Part shown: one piece after another, positions 1 to 5,977 of the stretch
Layout: the number at the start of each line of letters is the position of its first letter
Numbering within the stretch: position 1 is the stretch's first letter
DNA from: Patescibacteria group bacterium
GTDB lineage: Bacteria > Patescibacteriota > Microgenomatia > Levybacterales > UBA12049
DNA: 7,767 bases
Assembly (NCBI GenBank): GCA_030917445.1
Contig: JAUPUR010000078.1
Location: forward strand, 1-7,767
Reading direction: 5' to 3'
The notes under the pieces: generated by a model
Seen by the model: the letters and a program-made list of their open reading frames with translations, nothing else
Told to the model about the DNA's origin: nothing
The model's database searches: none
Position numbers and translations under genes: made by a program

Positions 1-195
1 ATACGGATTATATGAATTATTGGTTTTTAAAAGGCTTTATATAAATAATAAATACATCTATTAATACGTTACTGAGTTTTCACCGTGGCTGTCAATAGCC
101 TAGAGTTAATTGATTAGGGGATAGTATGATCTCTTTTGATGTCTATCTAAAATATGAAAAGAAAAATAACATTCTGTGAAAAGAGTGATTTTTGT

Positions 196-213
196 TATGA
201 AAATATTTTCATA
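196..213. repeat. Perfect 18-bp palindrome
   Basis: TATGAAAATATTTTCATA reads the same on both strands. With no loop it is better suited to binding a dimeric protein as DNA than to folding as RNA, but it lies in very AT-rich sequence where such palindromes arise easily. No adjacent promoter or gene gives it a role. Confidence 0.5.
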
Positions 214-255
214 CTACTTATTTTCGTACTTTTAATAATATTTTAAGGTTGAGAT

Positions 256-284
256 AAAGATATCCAAATACATCGAAAGATATC
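256..284. repeat. Tandem AAAGATATC direct repeat, 20-bp period
   Basis: Two identical copies of AAAGATATC (256-264 and 276-284) are spaced about two helical turns apart. Each contains the palindromic core GATATC. The arrangement resembles a pair of protein-binding sites on one face of the helix, but the function is unknown and the next gene is over 360 bp away. Confidence 0.4.
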
Positions 285-614
285 TAATTATTGTTATTTT
301 CGTATTGATGCATTTAGATCTTGTCAAACTATCTCATGATGAGCAAATGCCTTTTTACAGTAGAGAATGATGTCTTCTTACTCTTTTCTTACAATACTTC
401 TAACTTATCTGATTTTTTACTTCTATATAAAAATGCATCATGTCGCAATTGAAGCATGACTGGGATTGGCAAAACAATCTTAGCTCTGACAAGATTTTTG
501 ATTAGCATATTTGGACTGATCTATCAATCTAAACTGAGGTTTTGCAGTATATTTTAGCCACGATTTTTTTATGATGTTAAAAATATTAACTTTTTGGAGT
601 TATTTTCTCAAATC

Positions 615-641
615 TGTACAATTGTATATGTTCCATATACT
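615..641 (+). promoter_or_regulatory. Putative promoter of the 289-aa gene, -10 TATACT next to the start codon
   Basis: TATACT at 636-641 is a good -10 hexamer. A weak -35 (TGTACA, 615-620) lies 15 bp upstream. The A of the ATG is at 650, 9 nt after the last base of the hexamer, so transcription would start within about 2 nt of the start codon. No Shine-Dalgarno sequence precedes the ATG. This is the pattern of a leaderless transcript and matches the leuS upstream region in this window. Confidence 0.4.
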
Positions 642-649
642 ATTTATGT

Positions 650-1519
650 ATGAAGACTAAACTATTTTTACCATTTTGCCTAGGTGTATTTCTGCTTTTG
701 ATGGCTGCAATGGTCAGTAACTTTTTTGCTAAGACTCCGTTGAGCTCAACTCAAAAGGTGATAGCACAAGTTGGTGATTACCGGTTGAACATTTCTGGAT
801 TTGCATCTCCGTTTGCATCAGTCATTTTGACAATTGATGGAGTTTTTTATAGATCTGCTGTTGCTGATAAAGATGGGAATTTTTCAATCACAGATGTTCT
901 CATTAAGAAAGGGTTTGATTCATTTTGTTTACTTCATGTTGACTATAAAAGAATAGGTGAGTCTGAAGCTTGTCTTACTGTTCCGCCTGCTACAGGGAGC
1001 ATTACAAAAAATGATATTTTTCTTCCACCAACCATTGGTCTTCAGCGCGCAGAAATTGAAGCAGGTTCAGATGCAGTTATTTTTGGATACACGATGCCTG
1101 GTGCAACTGTAACGATACATTTGAAAGATGGAAAGAGCTTTAATGTTGTCGCTGACCAAAATGGATACTATGAATATACATTGACCGATGTTCCTGCAGG
1201 AAGTTATGAACTCTATGCAACTGCACAGTATGAAGGAAAGAATTCTGAGGCACCCTCGCGAACTGTAAAGCTCACAGCGCTTCCTTGGTGGCAGCAGCTG
1301 ATCAATTTACTTCGAAGGATATGGGAGGACTTTGTAGACCGTTTGACGGGGTTGGGACTTGGTCCACTTTGGCTTATTATTCCACTTTTACCAATAATTA
1401 CGTATTTGATCCTAAGAATTTGGCCAGAGAGATTTACAATTATTTATGATAGTCGATTGTATTCAATGATCAAACCACATGATAAAAAACTGCATCATGC
1501 TTGGTTTGTGGGCTATTAA
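650..1519 (+). CDS. Membrane-anchored surface protein with two Ig-like domains
   Basis: The 289-residue protein has an N-terminal hydrophobic signal/anchor (about residues 5-26). Two beta-rich Ig- or carboxypeptidase-regulatory-like repeats follow, at about 41-112 and 124-210. Both contain a G-x-A-x-P-x-A-x-V stretch followed by a V-A-D-x-x-G-x-(F/Y) turn (V71-F78 and V167-Y173), so they look like copies of one fold. Cys93 and Cys108 in the first could form a disulfide. After a Trp-rich linker (W213-W214, W225) comes a transmembrane helix at about 239-256 and a basic, aromatic cytoplasmic tail ending LHHAWFVGY. I infer an outward-facing envelope protein held by its C-terminus, with a tail that may contact a cytoplasmic partner. 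It is transcribed alone, convergent with the surface-protein cluster to its right. The start is supported by the signal sequence and the adjacent TATACT. I do not recognise a named family; function unknown. Confidence 0.85.
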   Translation: MKTKLFLPFCLGVFLLLMAAMVSNFFAKTPLSSTQKVIAQVGDYRLNISGFASPFASVILTIDGVFYRSAVADKDGNFSITDVLIKKGFDSFCLLHVDYKRIGESEACLTVPPATGSITKNDIFLPPTIGLQRAEIEAGSDAVIFGYTMPGATVTIHLKDGKSFNVVADQNGYYEYTLTDVPAGSYELYATAQYEGKNSEAPSRTVKLTALPWWQQLINLLRRIWEDFVDRLTGLGLGPLWLIIPLLPIITYLILRIWPERFTIIYDSRLYSMIKPHDKKLHHAWFVGY

Positions 1520-1677
1520 ATAATCTGAGGCTATTCTGGCAGTGTAATCACCTGTGTGATAAGGCCTAATGAATAGGCTAACTCATTGATAAATCAATCC
1601 AATCTCATATCTTTGATAGTGTTTGTTTGTGGTGGTTGGTCAATCTGTCAGTATCCGTTCAAAAGATAACAAACATA

Positions 1678-1702
1678 CTCAAGACAGCTCAGATGTCATG
1701 AG
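1678..1702 (-). terminator. Possible terminator of the leftward surface-protein cluster
   Basis: A hairpin begins 3 nt after the stop of the last leftward gene. CTCA and GACA pair with TGTC and TGAG across one mismatch (T-T on the minus strand), with a 7-nt loop. On the minus strand it is followed by a moderately T-rich run (GTTTGTTATCTTTTG) rather than a clean T tract. Placement is right, but the imperfect stem and tract make it a weak candidate. The rest of the 1520-1705 gap has two short stems with no T tract (1547-1560 and 1564-1578) and an ATTGAT/ATCAAT inverted repeat at 1585-1598. I see no strong terminator for the rightward gene. Confidence 0.35.
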
Positions 1703-1705
1703 GGC

Positions 1706-2716
1706 TTATGATGCAGATTGTTGAGGTGTCTCTGTCTCTGCAGTTGGAGTTGTTGATGGTTTGGATTTCTTCTTTTTCTTCAGATACATTCCTCCAAGAA
1801 TTGCAGCGACAATGATAAGAACAAGGACAACAATAATCTTCCAAGGGATAATCCAGAAAGCGACACTTGCAGAAAGTGGGAGACTATTTGAAAGTCCGTA
1901 TGTTGCAGTCATTGTTGCTTCATATCTTCCAAACATGAATTTTTTTCCAAAAGTATTAACATAATCACGCGCTGCTTCTGGGAAAACATTTCTTTCATCT
2001 AGGGGAAGTGTGAAAGCCGTTTTTCCAAACATATTTTTAACAGTGATATAGCCACGAGGTTTGATATGGAGATCACTCATATTTGTGATCTGTGTTTTGA
2101 GATCAACGGGTCCGTATTCCATGAATCTATCTGTATCAAAAAGACTCACTTCTGCTTTTTCTGTTACTGGGCCATCAACAACAACTGAAATAAGTGTCCC
2201 AACTTGTGTTTGAACCGCAGTACCAGTTCCACTGACGCTCAGAACTGAGTCTGGTCTAAAAATTGCAGCAGCATAGTGTCCGCCTGGTCGTGCATTTGGT
2301 GGTACTTTAATGTAGTAGCGAAGCTCATATCTGCTTTGTGGTGCGACTGTAAACTGTGTGGGGTAGACAGCTATCCAACTTGCCGCAGAGTATTTATTGC
2401 TCATTGTATCCTCTTTAATAAGCGTTGGTTTTCCTTCTGTATCTTCAACAATAAAATCTTGCATGGTGACATTGAATGTTAGTGGTGTTGTTCCTTCATT
2501 GATAATTCGCATTGTTCCCTCAGAAGTGTCACCAGGTTTTATTGGATGCTCAATTGTTGGGGGTGAGATTGTAATTGTTCTGAGTTCTTCTTGTGCTTGA
2601 GCCTGGCGAGGTTGAGTAAGTGCAATTCCTGTTCCAGATGTCACTACTGTAATAACGCCAAGAGCCAAGAGAAGGCGAGAGAGTGATTGAATTTTGGTGG
2701 GCAGTGTTTTGTTCAT
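1706..2716 (-). CDS. DUF916 / WxL-interacting-protein-like membrane-anchored protein (copy 2)
   Basis: The 336-residue protein has a signal peptide with a likely AQA cleavage site near residue 41. A first Ig-like domain spans about 46-182: ISPP opening, PG-x-T, then T-x-x-I-x-N-E-G-T-T-P-L-T, then a PP-x-x-x-PGGHYAAAIF strand, a layout I associate with DUF916. A second spans about 187-290 with ITNMSDLHIKPRG, NMFG (228-231) and FGRY (262-265), in the position of DUF3324 in Firmicutes WxL-interacting proteins. One transmembrane helix follows (about 292-311), then five lysines (313-317) and a Thr/Pro/Glu cytoplasmic tail. It is paralogous to the 338-aa protein at 4184-5200. The start lies 2 nt after the stop of the upstream surface-protein gene with no Shine-Dalgarno sequence, so translation is probably coupled. 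I infer that it tethers that secreted protein to the membrane or cell wall. The family assignment rests on architecture and recalled motifs, not a search. Confidence 0.85.
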   Translation of the reverse strand: MNKTLPTKIQSLSRLLLALGVITVVTSGTGIALTQPRQAQAQEELRTITISPPTIEHPIKPGDTSEGTMRIINEGTTPLTFNVTMQDFIVEDTEGKPTLIKEDTMSNKYSAASWIAVYPTQFTVAPQSRYELRYYIKVPPNARPGGHYAAAIFRPDSVLSVSGTGTAVQTQVGTLISVVVDGPVTEKAEVSLFDTDRFMEYGPVDLKTQITNMSDLHIKPRGYITVKNMFGKTAFTLPLDERNVFPEAARDYVNTFGKKFMFGRYEATMTATYGLSNSLPLSASVAFWIIPWKIIVVLVLIIVAAILGGMYLKKKKKSKPSTTPTAETETPQQSAS

Positions 2717-2718
2717 AT

Positions 2719-4128
2719 TTAGAATGTTGCTGTCGCTACGTATGTTACAGCAGTTTGGTATTCTCCCGCAGGAACAGTCGCATCAGTGCCAGCAGCATAT
2801 CTTACTGTTGTCAATCCATTTCCAGCAACAACAGCATTTCCTACAGGGCCTGTTGAGTCCGATGCAAGAGTCACAGCAGTTGTTTGTGTTGGCCATCCAT
2901 AGTTACAGGCATTTGATGAGCCAGTGATTTCGGATTCACAGTTGGCATTTCCCCATGTGCCTGTATTGACATCAAGTCCACAAGCATTCAGACCAAAATA
3001 ATGAAGTCCATTTGGAAAAGCTGCAGGGGTTGTATCGCTATCGAAAGCAAATCCGTTAGAGTAGTTTCTTAATTGACCTGCTGATGTCGCCGTCAGTGTG
3101 TATCCGCCACCTGCGTTAGTTGAGACTGTAATCAGTTGTGCTGCAATATTTCCAAGCTTTGTATCAATTGCAGTTGGAGTATTTGAAACAACACCAAGGT
3201 TAATAAGTGTTGCGGTCGCTGCAATACCAGTATTTGTTGTTTCATTAGCTGTGCATCCTGTTGTGTTACCTGTATTAACTGCTGATCCGTTTGCAACGCC
3301 TGCAATAGTAAAAGTGAGAGTAGGATCAACAGTAGCACGTACTTGTACGCTATCAATTGTTCCAATACTGACTGTGGCATCATCAAGTGCAACGTCTGAA
3401 GCATTTCTGGTAACAATATTTACTTTCCATACATCTGCAGTTCCCGCAGTTGCTGATTTGGTCGGATTGATGAGTCGGGGAGCTTGTGTTGTGCATGTTC
3501 CACCTGATTGTGCTGTGCAACCAATGAGAAGTGTGACTGTTGTCCCAGCTGCGATTGATGAGTTGGTCTCACACTCAATTGTTGGCGCAGAGACTGTCCA
3601 TGTACAAGTATTTGCATTATTTGATGCAAGCTGAGTCGATGTGATGCCATTAAAGGCAAAAGTTGTAGCTGATGGAGAAGCAGTTGTATTACTGGCTCCT
3701 GGGAAAGTTATGAGAATGTTTCCTGAAGCAGGAATTGTATTGACGGTTGTAAATTGAATAACATGCATAGCAGTAATTGGTGCAGCGATAACGCTTGTTG
3801 AGTTAAGAGCGTTTGAAGTATTCGCTGTAAAGTAGAGTGTTGTTAAGTCAGATGATTGTGATGCCACCGTAATATTTTGTAGAAACGCACCGGATTGATT
3901 ATTTATGAGTCTTGCTGAATCTGATGCGAGAAAGCGAGACTTGTTGTCAATAACAGTAACCGTTGAGACACCTGAAGAAAATCCTCCATTGATTGATGTG
4001 GAAGGTGACGGGCGGGAAGTCGAGATCGTGTCTTTAACATTGATAAGTGTCGCAGCCTCAACACTCTTAGGTAAAAGCATAAAAAGACATAGCGAAGCCA
4101 CAATAACGAGAGCTGAATAAATTCTCAT
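2719..4128 (-). CDS. Secreted WxL-like surface protein (large copy)
   Basis: The 469-residue protein has a signal peptide ending near VEA (residue 25). The mature N-terminus (ATLINVKDTISTSRPS) has wording I recall from CPR surface proteins. Residues about 27-230 are Thr/Ser/Asn/Ala-rich beta sequence (AMHVIQFTT, IPASGNILITFPG). About 265-469 is a domain shared with the 256-aa protein: a FTI strand, INLGVV, VSTNA-x-GGYTLTA, a Cys-rich loop with W392, and the terminal AGEYQTAVTYVATATF, which ends the protein. That last motif sits where WxL proteins have their distal LTW-x-L strand. Eight cysteines outside the signal peptide (175, 186, 204, 212, 292, 383, 397, 408) suggest extracellular disulfides. 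There is no LPXTG or transmembrane anchor, so retention must depend on a partner, plausibly the DUF916-like protein encoded 2 nt downstream. It has its own promoter. No enzymatic motif is seen; likely structural or adhesive. Confidence 0.85.
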   Translation of the reverse strand: MRIYSALVIVASLCLFMLLPKSVEAATLINVKDTISTSRPSPSTSINGGFSSGVSTVTVIDNKSRFLASDSARLINNQSGAFLQNITVASQSSDLTTLYFTANTSNALNSTSVIAAPITAMHVIQFTTVNTIPASGNILITFPGASNTTASPSATTFAFNGITSTQLASNNANTCTWTVSAPTIECETNSSIAAGTTVTLLIGCTAQSGGTCTTQAPRLINPTKSATAGTADVWKVNIVTRNASDVALDDATVSIGTIDSVQVRATVDPTLTFTIAGVANGSAVNTGNTTGCTANETTNTGIAATATLINLGVVSNTPTAIDTKLGNIAAQLITVSTNAGGGYTLTATSAGQLRNYSNGFAFDSDTTPAAFPNGLHYFGLNACGLDVNTGTWGNANCESEITGSSNACNYGWPTQTTAVTLASDSTGPVGNAVVAGNGLTTVRYAAGTDATVPAGEYQTAVTYVATATF

Positions 4129-4136
4129 GTGTATTC

Positions 4137-4166
4137 AGTATTGTATGAAGAAATATATGTTGTCAA
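4137..4166 (-). promoter_or_regulatory. Internal promoter driving the second surface-protein pair
   Basis: On the minus strand a perfect -35 hexamer TTGACA (plus 4161-4166) lies in the 55-bp gap after the 338-aa gene. Two -10 choices overlap: AATACT (plus 4137-4142, 18-bp spacer, 8 nt before the ATG) and TACAAT (plus 4140-4145, 15-bp spacer). The first would start transcription essentially at the start codon, like the other promoters in the window. No Shine-Dalgarno sequence is present. It would let this pair be expressed separately from the three genes upstream. Confidence 0.55.
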
Positions 4167-4172
4167 GTGACA
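4161..4172. promoter_or_regulatory. Operator-like inverted repeat over the -35 box
   Basis: TGTCA-AG-TGACA has perfect 5-bp arms, and its left arm lies within the -35 hexamer of the promoter for the 469-aa gene. A dimeric regulator bound here would block that promoter. The element is short and could be chance. Confidence 0.3.
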
Positions 4173-4183
4173 GATTGTAAGAG

Positions 4184-5200
4184 TTAGATCCTCTTTGCGT
4201 GTTCTTTGAGGCGCACCTTGATATATATTGTAAGTCCGATAGCTATGACAATTCCAATAAGTGCTTGGAGTGGAAATGCGAAGAACCAAATATCTCTTTC
4301 AACAAGTGGTCCCTCATCTGTCAGTGCAAGTCTCAGATGTGCTTTATATGGTCCAAATAAAAATCCCTCATTCCAAATAGAAACAGGGTGCTCTGATGAG
4401 ACTTTTTCCAGAAATGACTGTTCTTCATTTTCGTTTGGCTCTTTTTTATTGGCTTCATAGATTACTTGTTCACGACTTGGAATCGCACGAGTGCTTTGAG
4501 AGAGAATATTGACAGGAATGAGAGAAACATTGCCAACTAACTGGCCAAACATATTGTAAATAAGTATTTGTCCTTTAGGATAGATGAAGTGTCTGCTTGT
4601 ATTGGTGAGGCGAGTTGTGAAAGGGACTGGTCCTGACTGAACAATTTTGGGTGCGCTAAACTCCTCGATCACTGCACTTGCTCTTGTTTTTGGGCCAATC
4701 GTTAATAGGACATTGATGCCAATACCTCCTGAAGTAATTGTTTGTGTTTCTTTTCCATCTTCTTTTTCTGAAAGAAAAATAAGTGAGAAATAGTAATCAG
4801 ATGGAGGCTCATCTTTTGGGACTGCAACTGAGAGTGAGAGCTTCTTTTCAGATTGTGGGGGGATAGTAAATGTTGACGCTGGCTTGTCTCCGTCAAGAAT
4901 TGTTAATCGTGAAAGTATTTCAGGATTTTCTCCTTTAATCGGAGCATTTTCGGGAAGATAGGTGAGTGTTCCATCTTGTTGGGATGTTGGTTCAAATTGA
5001 CGAATTTTTAGTGTCAGCTCGAGTGCCTCCGATGAGTGATTGGTAAGGGTGATTGTTTCATTGATCTTTGCTTGTGCTGGTGGTTTGAGTTCAATCTCAA
5101 ATACAGGTGGGGCAACGCTGAGATCCAAACCTTGTGCTGAGATTTCTTTGGGAAATAGTATAATTGTGAGTATAACGATAGTAAAAAATAGTCTTTTCAT
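4184..5200 (-). CDS. DUF916 / WxL-interacting-protein-like membrane-anchored protein (copy 1)
   Basis: The 338-residue protein is read from the ATG at 5200. An upstream in-frame ATG at 5254 would add 18 polar residues before the signal peptide and overlap the preceding gene by 53 bp. From 5200 the protein opens with a clean signal peptide (MKRLFFTIVI..., cleavage near SAQ, residue 23) one base after the previous stop. The first Ig-like domain (about 27-170) starts LSVAPPVFEIEL, with TLTNHSSEALELTL and an IPPQS strand. The second (about 175-308) has RLTNTSRHFIYPKG, NMFG (216-219) and FGPY (282-285), matching the 336-aa paralogue, plus a charged insert at about 249-270 (NKKEPNENEEQ). A transmembrane helix lies at about 309-328, with a short basic tail. 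Domain order fits DUF916-DUF3324 proteins that anchor WxL proteins in Firmicutes. The probable partner is the 256-aa secreted protein upstream. No catalytic motif is visible. Confidence 0.82.
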   Translation of the reverse strand: MKRLFFTIVILTIILFPKEISAQGLDLSVAPPVFEIELKPPAQAKINETITLTNHSSEALELTLKIRQFEPTSQQDGTLTYLPENAPIKGENPEILSRLTILDGDKPASTFTIPPQSEKKLSLSVAVPKDEPPSDYYFSLIFLSEKEDGKETQTITSGGIGINVLLTIGPKTRASAVIEEFSAPKIVQSGPVPFTTRLTNTSRHFIYPKGQILIYNMFGQLVGNVSLIPVNILSQSTRAIPSREQVIYEANKKEPNENEEQSFLEKVSSEHPVSIWNEGFLFGPYKAHLRLALTDEGPLVERDIWFFAFPLQALIGIVIAIGLTIYIKVRLKEHAKRI

Positions 5201-5201
5201 A

Positions 5202-5972
5202 TTAAAATGTTGGTGTTGCGATATAGGTAATGACATTGCTGTACTGACCGGCAACCTGTGTGCCTGAAATATTTACTTTATAGGTAATATCGGCTTCTTT
5301 TGTTCTCCCCACATTCGTGCCTGTCATTACTGTTCCTGGAGTTTCATTGGCAGAGAGGTCTGCAAATTGCTTGAAATACGTTGCATTACTGAAATCACTT
5401 GAACAATCTGTATCAACGACATCATCACACCGGTAGCCAAAGCCATAAGTCAGTGTGCTTGTCCATGCCGCAGAGGTATTCTCTGTGCAGAGACCGTTAT
5501 CACAGGTAGTATCAGGAATGACTTGACCTGTTGATGGACTTAAGAGCTGATGGTTCTCAAAAGCGGTGACAGTGTATCCAAAGGCAGAGCCGTTGCTAAT
5601 TGTCAGTGTATTTGTTCGAGTGACAGGGTTTGTCGCTGTGAGAGTTCCAAAATTGATATCAAGCTGAGAAATCGTGAAGCGAAAAGGAATGATTGAGTAG
5701 ATATATTGAAATCCTGCCTTCACTGTGTAATTTGTTCCTGTATAAAGTCCAGGCGCAATTTGTCCGACAGTATCAGTAAGTGTATAGTTGCTGTTTGATT
5801 TTTGCCCAGATGTCATATTGAGGTTTCCAAAATCAATTTTCCAGCTATCATTTCTCATCGTAAATGCAGTAATTTGATCTATTTTTATCACTTTTTGTCC
5901 TACGAGAAACGTGATCATGCACGATAAGAGAAAAAATCCTAAGAGAAATGATTGAGGAATATTCTTATTCAT
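5202..5972 (-). CDS. Secreted WxL-like surface protein (small copy)
   Basis: The 256-residue protein has an N-terminal hydrophobic segment (about 9-25) with no obvious AxA cleavage site, so it could be a signal peptide or an anchor. Residues about 44-90 carry SNYTLTDTVGQIAPG and NYTVKAGFQYI, a beta module I recall from CPR surface proteins. Residues about 95-256 match the C-terminal domain of the 469-aa protein: RFTISQLDINFGTL, TLTISNGSAFGYTVTA, a loop with four cysteines (157, 162, 182, 190) and W170, and the terminal AGQYSNVITYIATPTF. The distal WxL position reads Y-I-A. The gene starts 5 nt after the six-helix membrane protein and ends one base before the ATG of the DUF916-like gene, so the three are almost certainly co-transcribed. 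I infer a surface ligand or structural subunit held by the next gene product. No Shine-Dalgarno sequence precedes the ATG. Confidence 0.83.
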   Translation of the reverse strand: MNKNIPQSFLLGFFLLSCMITFLVGQKVIKIDQITAFTMRNDSWKIDFGNLNMTSGQKSNSNYTLTDTVGQIAPGLYTGTNYTVKAGFQYIYSIIPFRFTISQLDINFGTLTATNPVTRTNTLTISNGSAFGYTVTAFENHQLLSPSTGQVIPDTTCDNGLCTENTSAAWTSTLTYGFGYRCDDVVDTDCSSDFSNATYFKQFADLSANETPGTVMTGTNVGRTKEADITYKVNISGTQVAGQYSNVITYIATPTF

Positions 5973-5977
5973 GAGTT

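Larger units (their letters stand above)
1..649. other. AT-rich intergenic stretch without a supported gene
   Basis: No open frame of useful length crosses this stretch on either strand. The three forward frames entering from the left edge all stop by about position 63, so at most the tail of an upstream gene is present. GC is about 27% by hand count over 1-600, against about 40% in the genes sampled. It holds a perfect 18-bp palindrome at 196-213 (TATGAAAATATTTTCATA), a 9-bp direct repeat AAAGATATC at 256-264 and 276-284 (20-bp period, each containing palindromic GATATC), and an 11-bp direct repeat TTATTTTCGTA at 218-228 and 294-304. I see no tRNA, no DnaA boxes and no convincing terminator. 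It could be a regulatory region or decayed sequence. Confidence 0.6.

Noticed and set aside
1..63. Possible C-terminal tail of a gene entering from the left edge
   Set aside because: All forward frames stop within about 63 bp, and about 20 codons or fewer give nothing to recognise.
471..500. AATCTT / AAGATT hairpin followed by TTTTG, terminator-like
   Set aside because: The 6-bp stem is AT-only with a 9-nt loop and no gene ends just upstream; too weak to call.
456..557. 33-codon frame beginning MTGIGKTILALT, reminiscent of a P-loop
   Set aside because: The Walker A pattern lacks its first glycine, the frame is too short for any NTPase, and an in-frame stop lies two codons upstream of the ATG. 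A chance match or a remnant cannot be told apart.
1..649. Replication origin in the AT-rich region
   Set aside because: No TTATNCACA-type DnaA boxes and no dnaA/dnaN neighbours are present.
1547..1578. Two short hairpins (ATCAC-CTGT-GTGAT and GCCTA-ATGAA-TAGGC) after the 289-aa gene
   Set aside because: Stems of 5 bp without a following T tract do not make a convincing intrinsic terminator.
3098..3634. A 178-codon open frame on the plus strand, antisense to the large surface protein
   Set aside because: It lies wholly inside the 469-aa gene on the opposite strand and has a Val/Ala/Ser-biased composition expected from the complement of Thr/Asn/Ala-rich codons. It has no signal, motif or start context.
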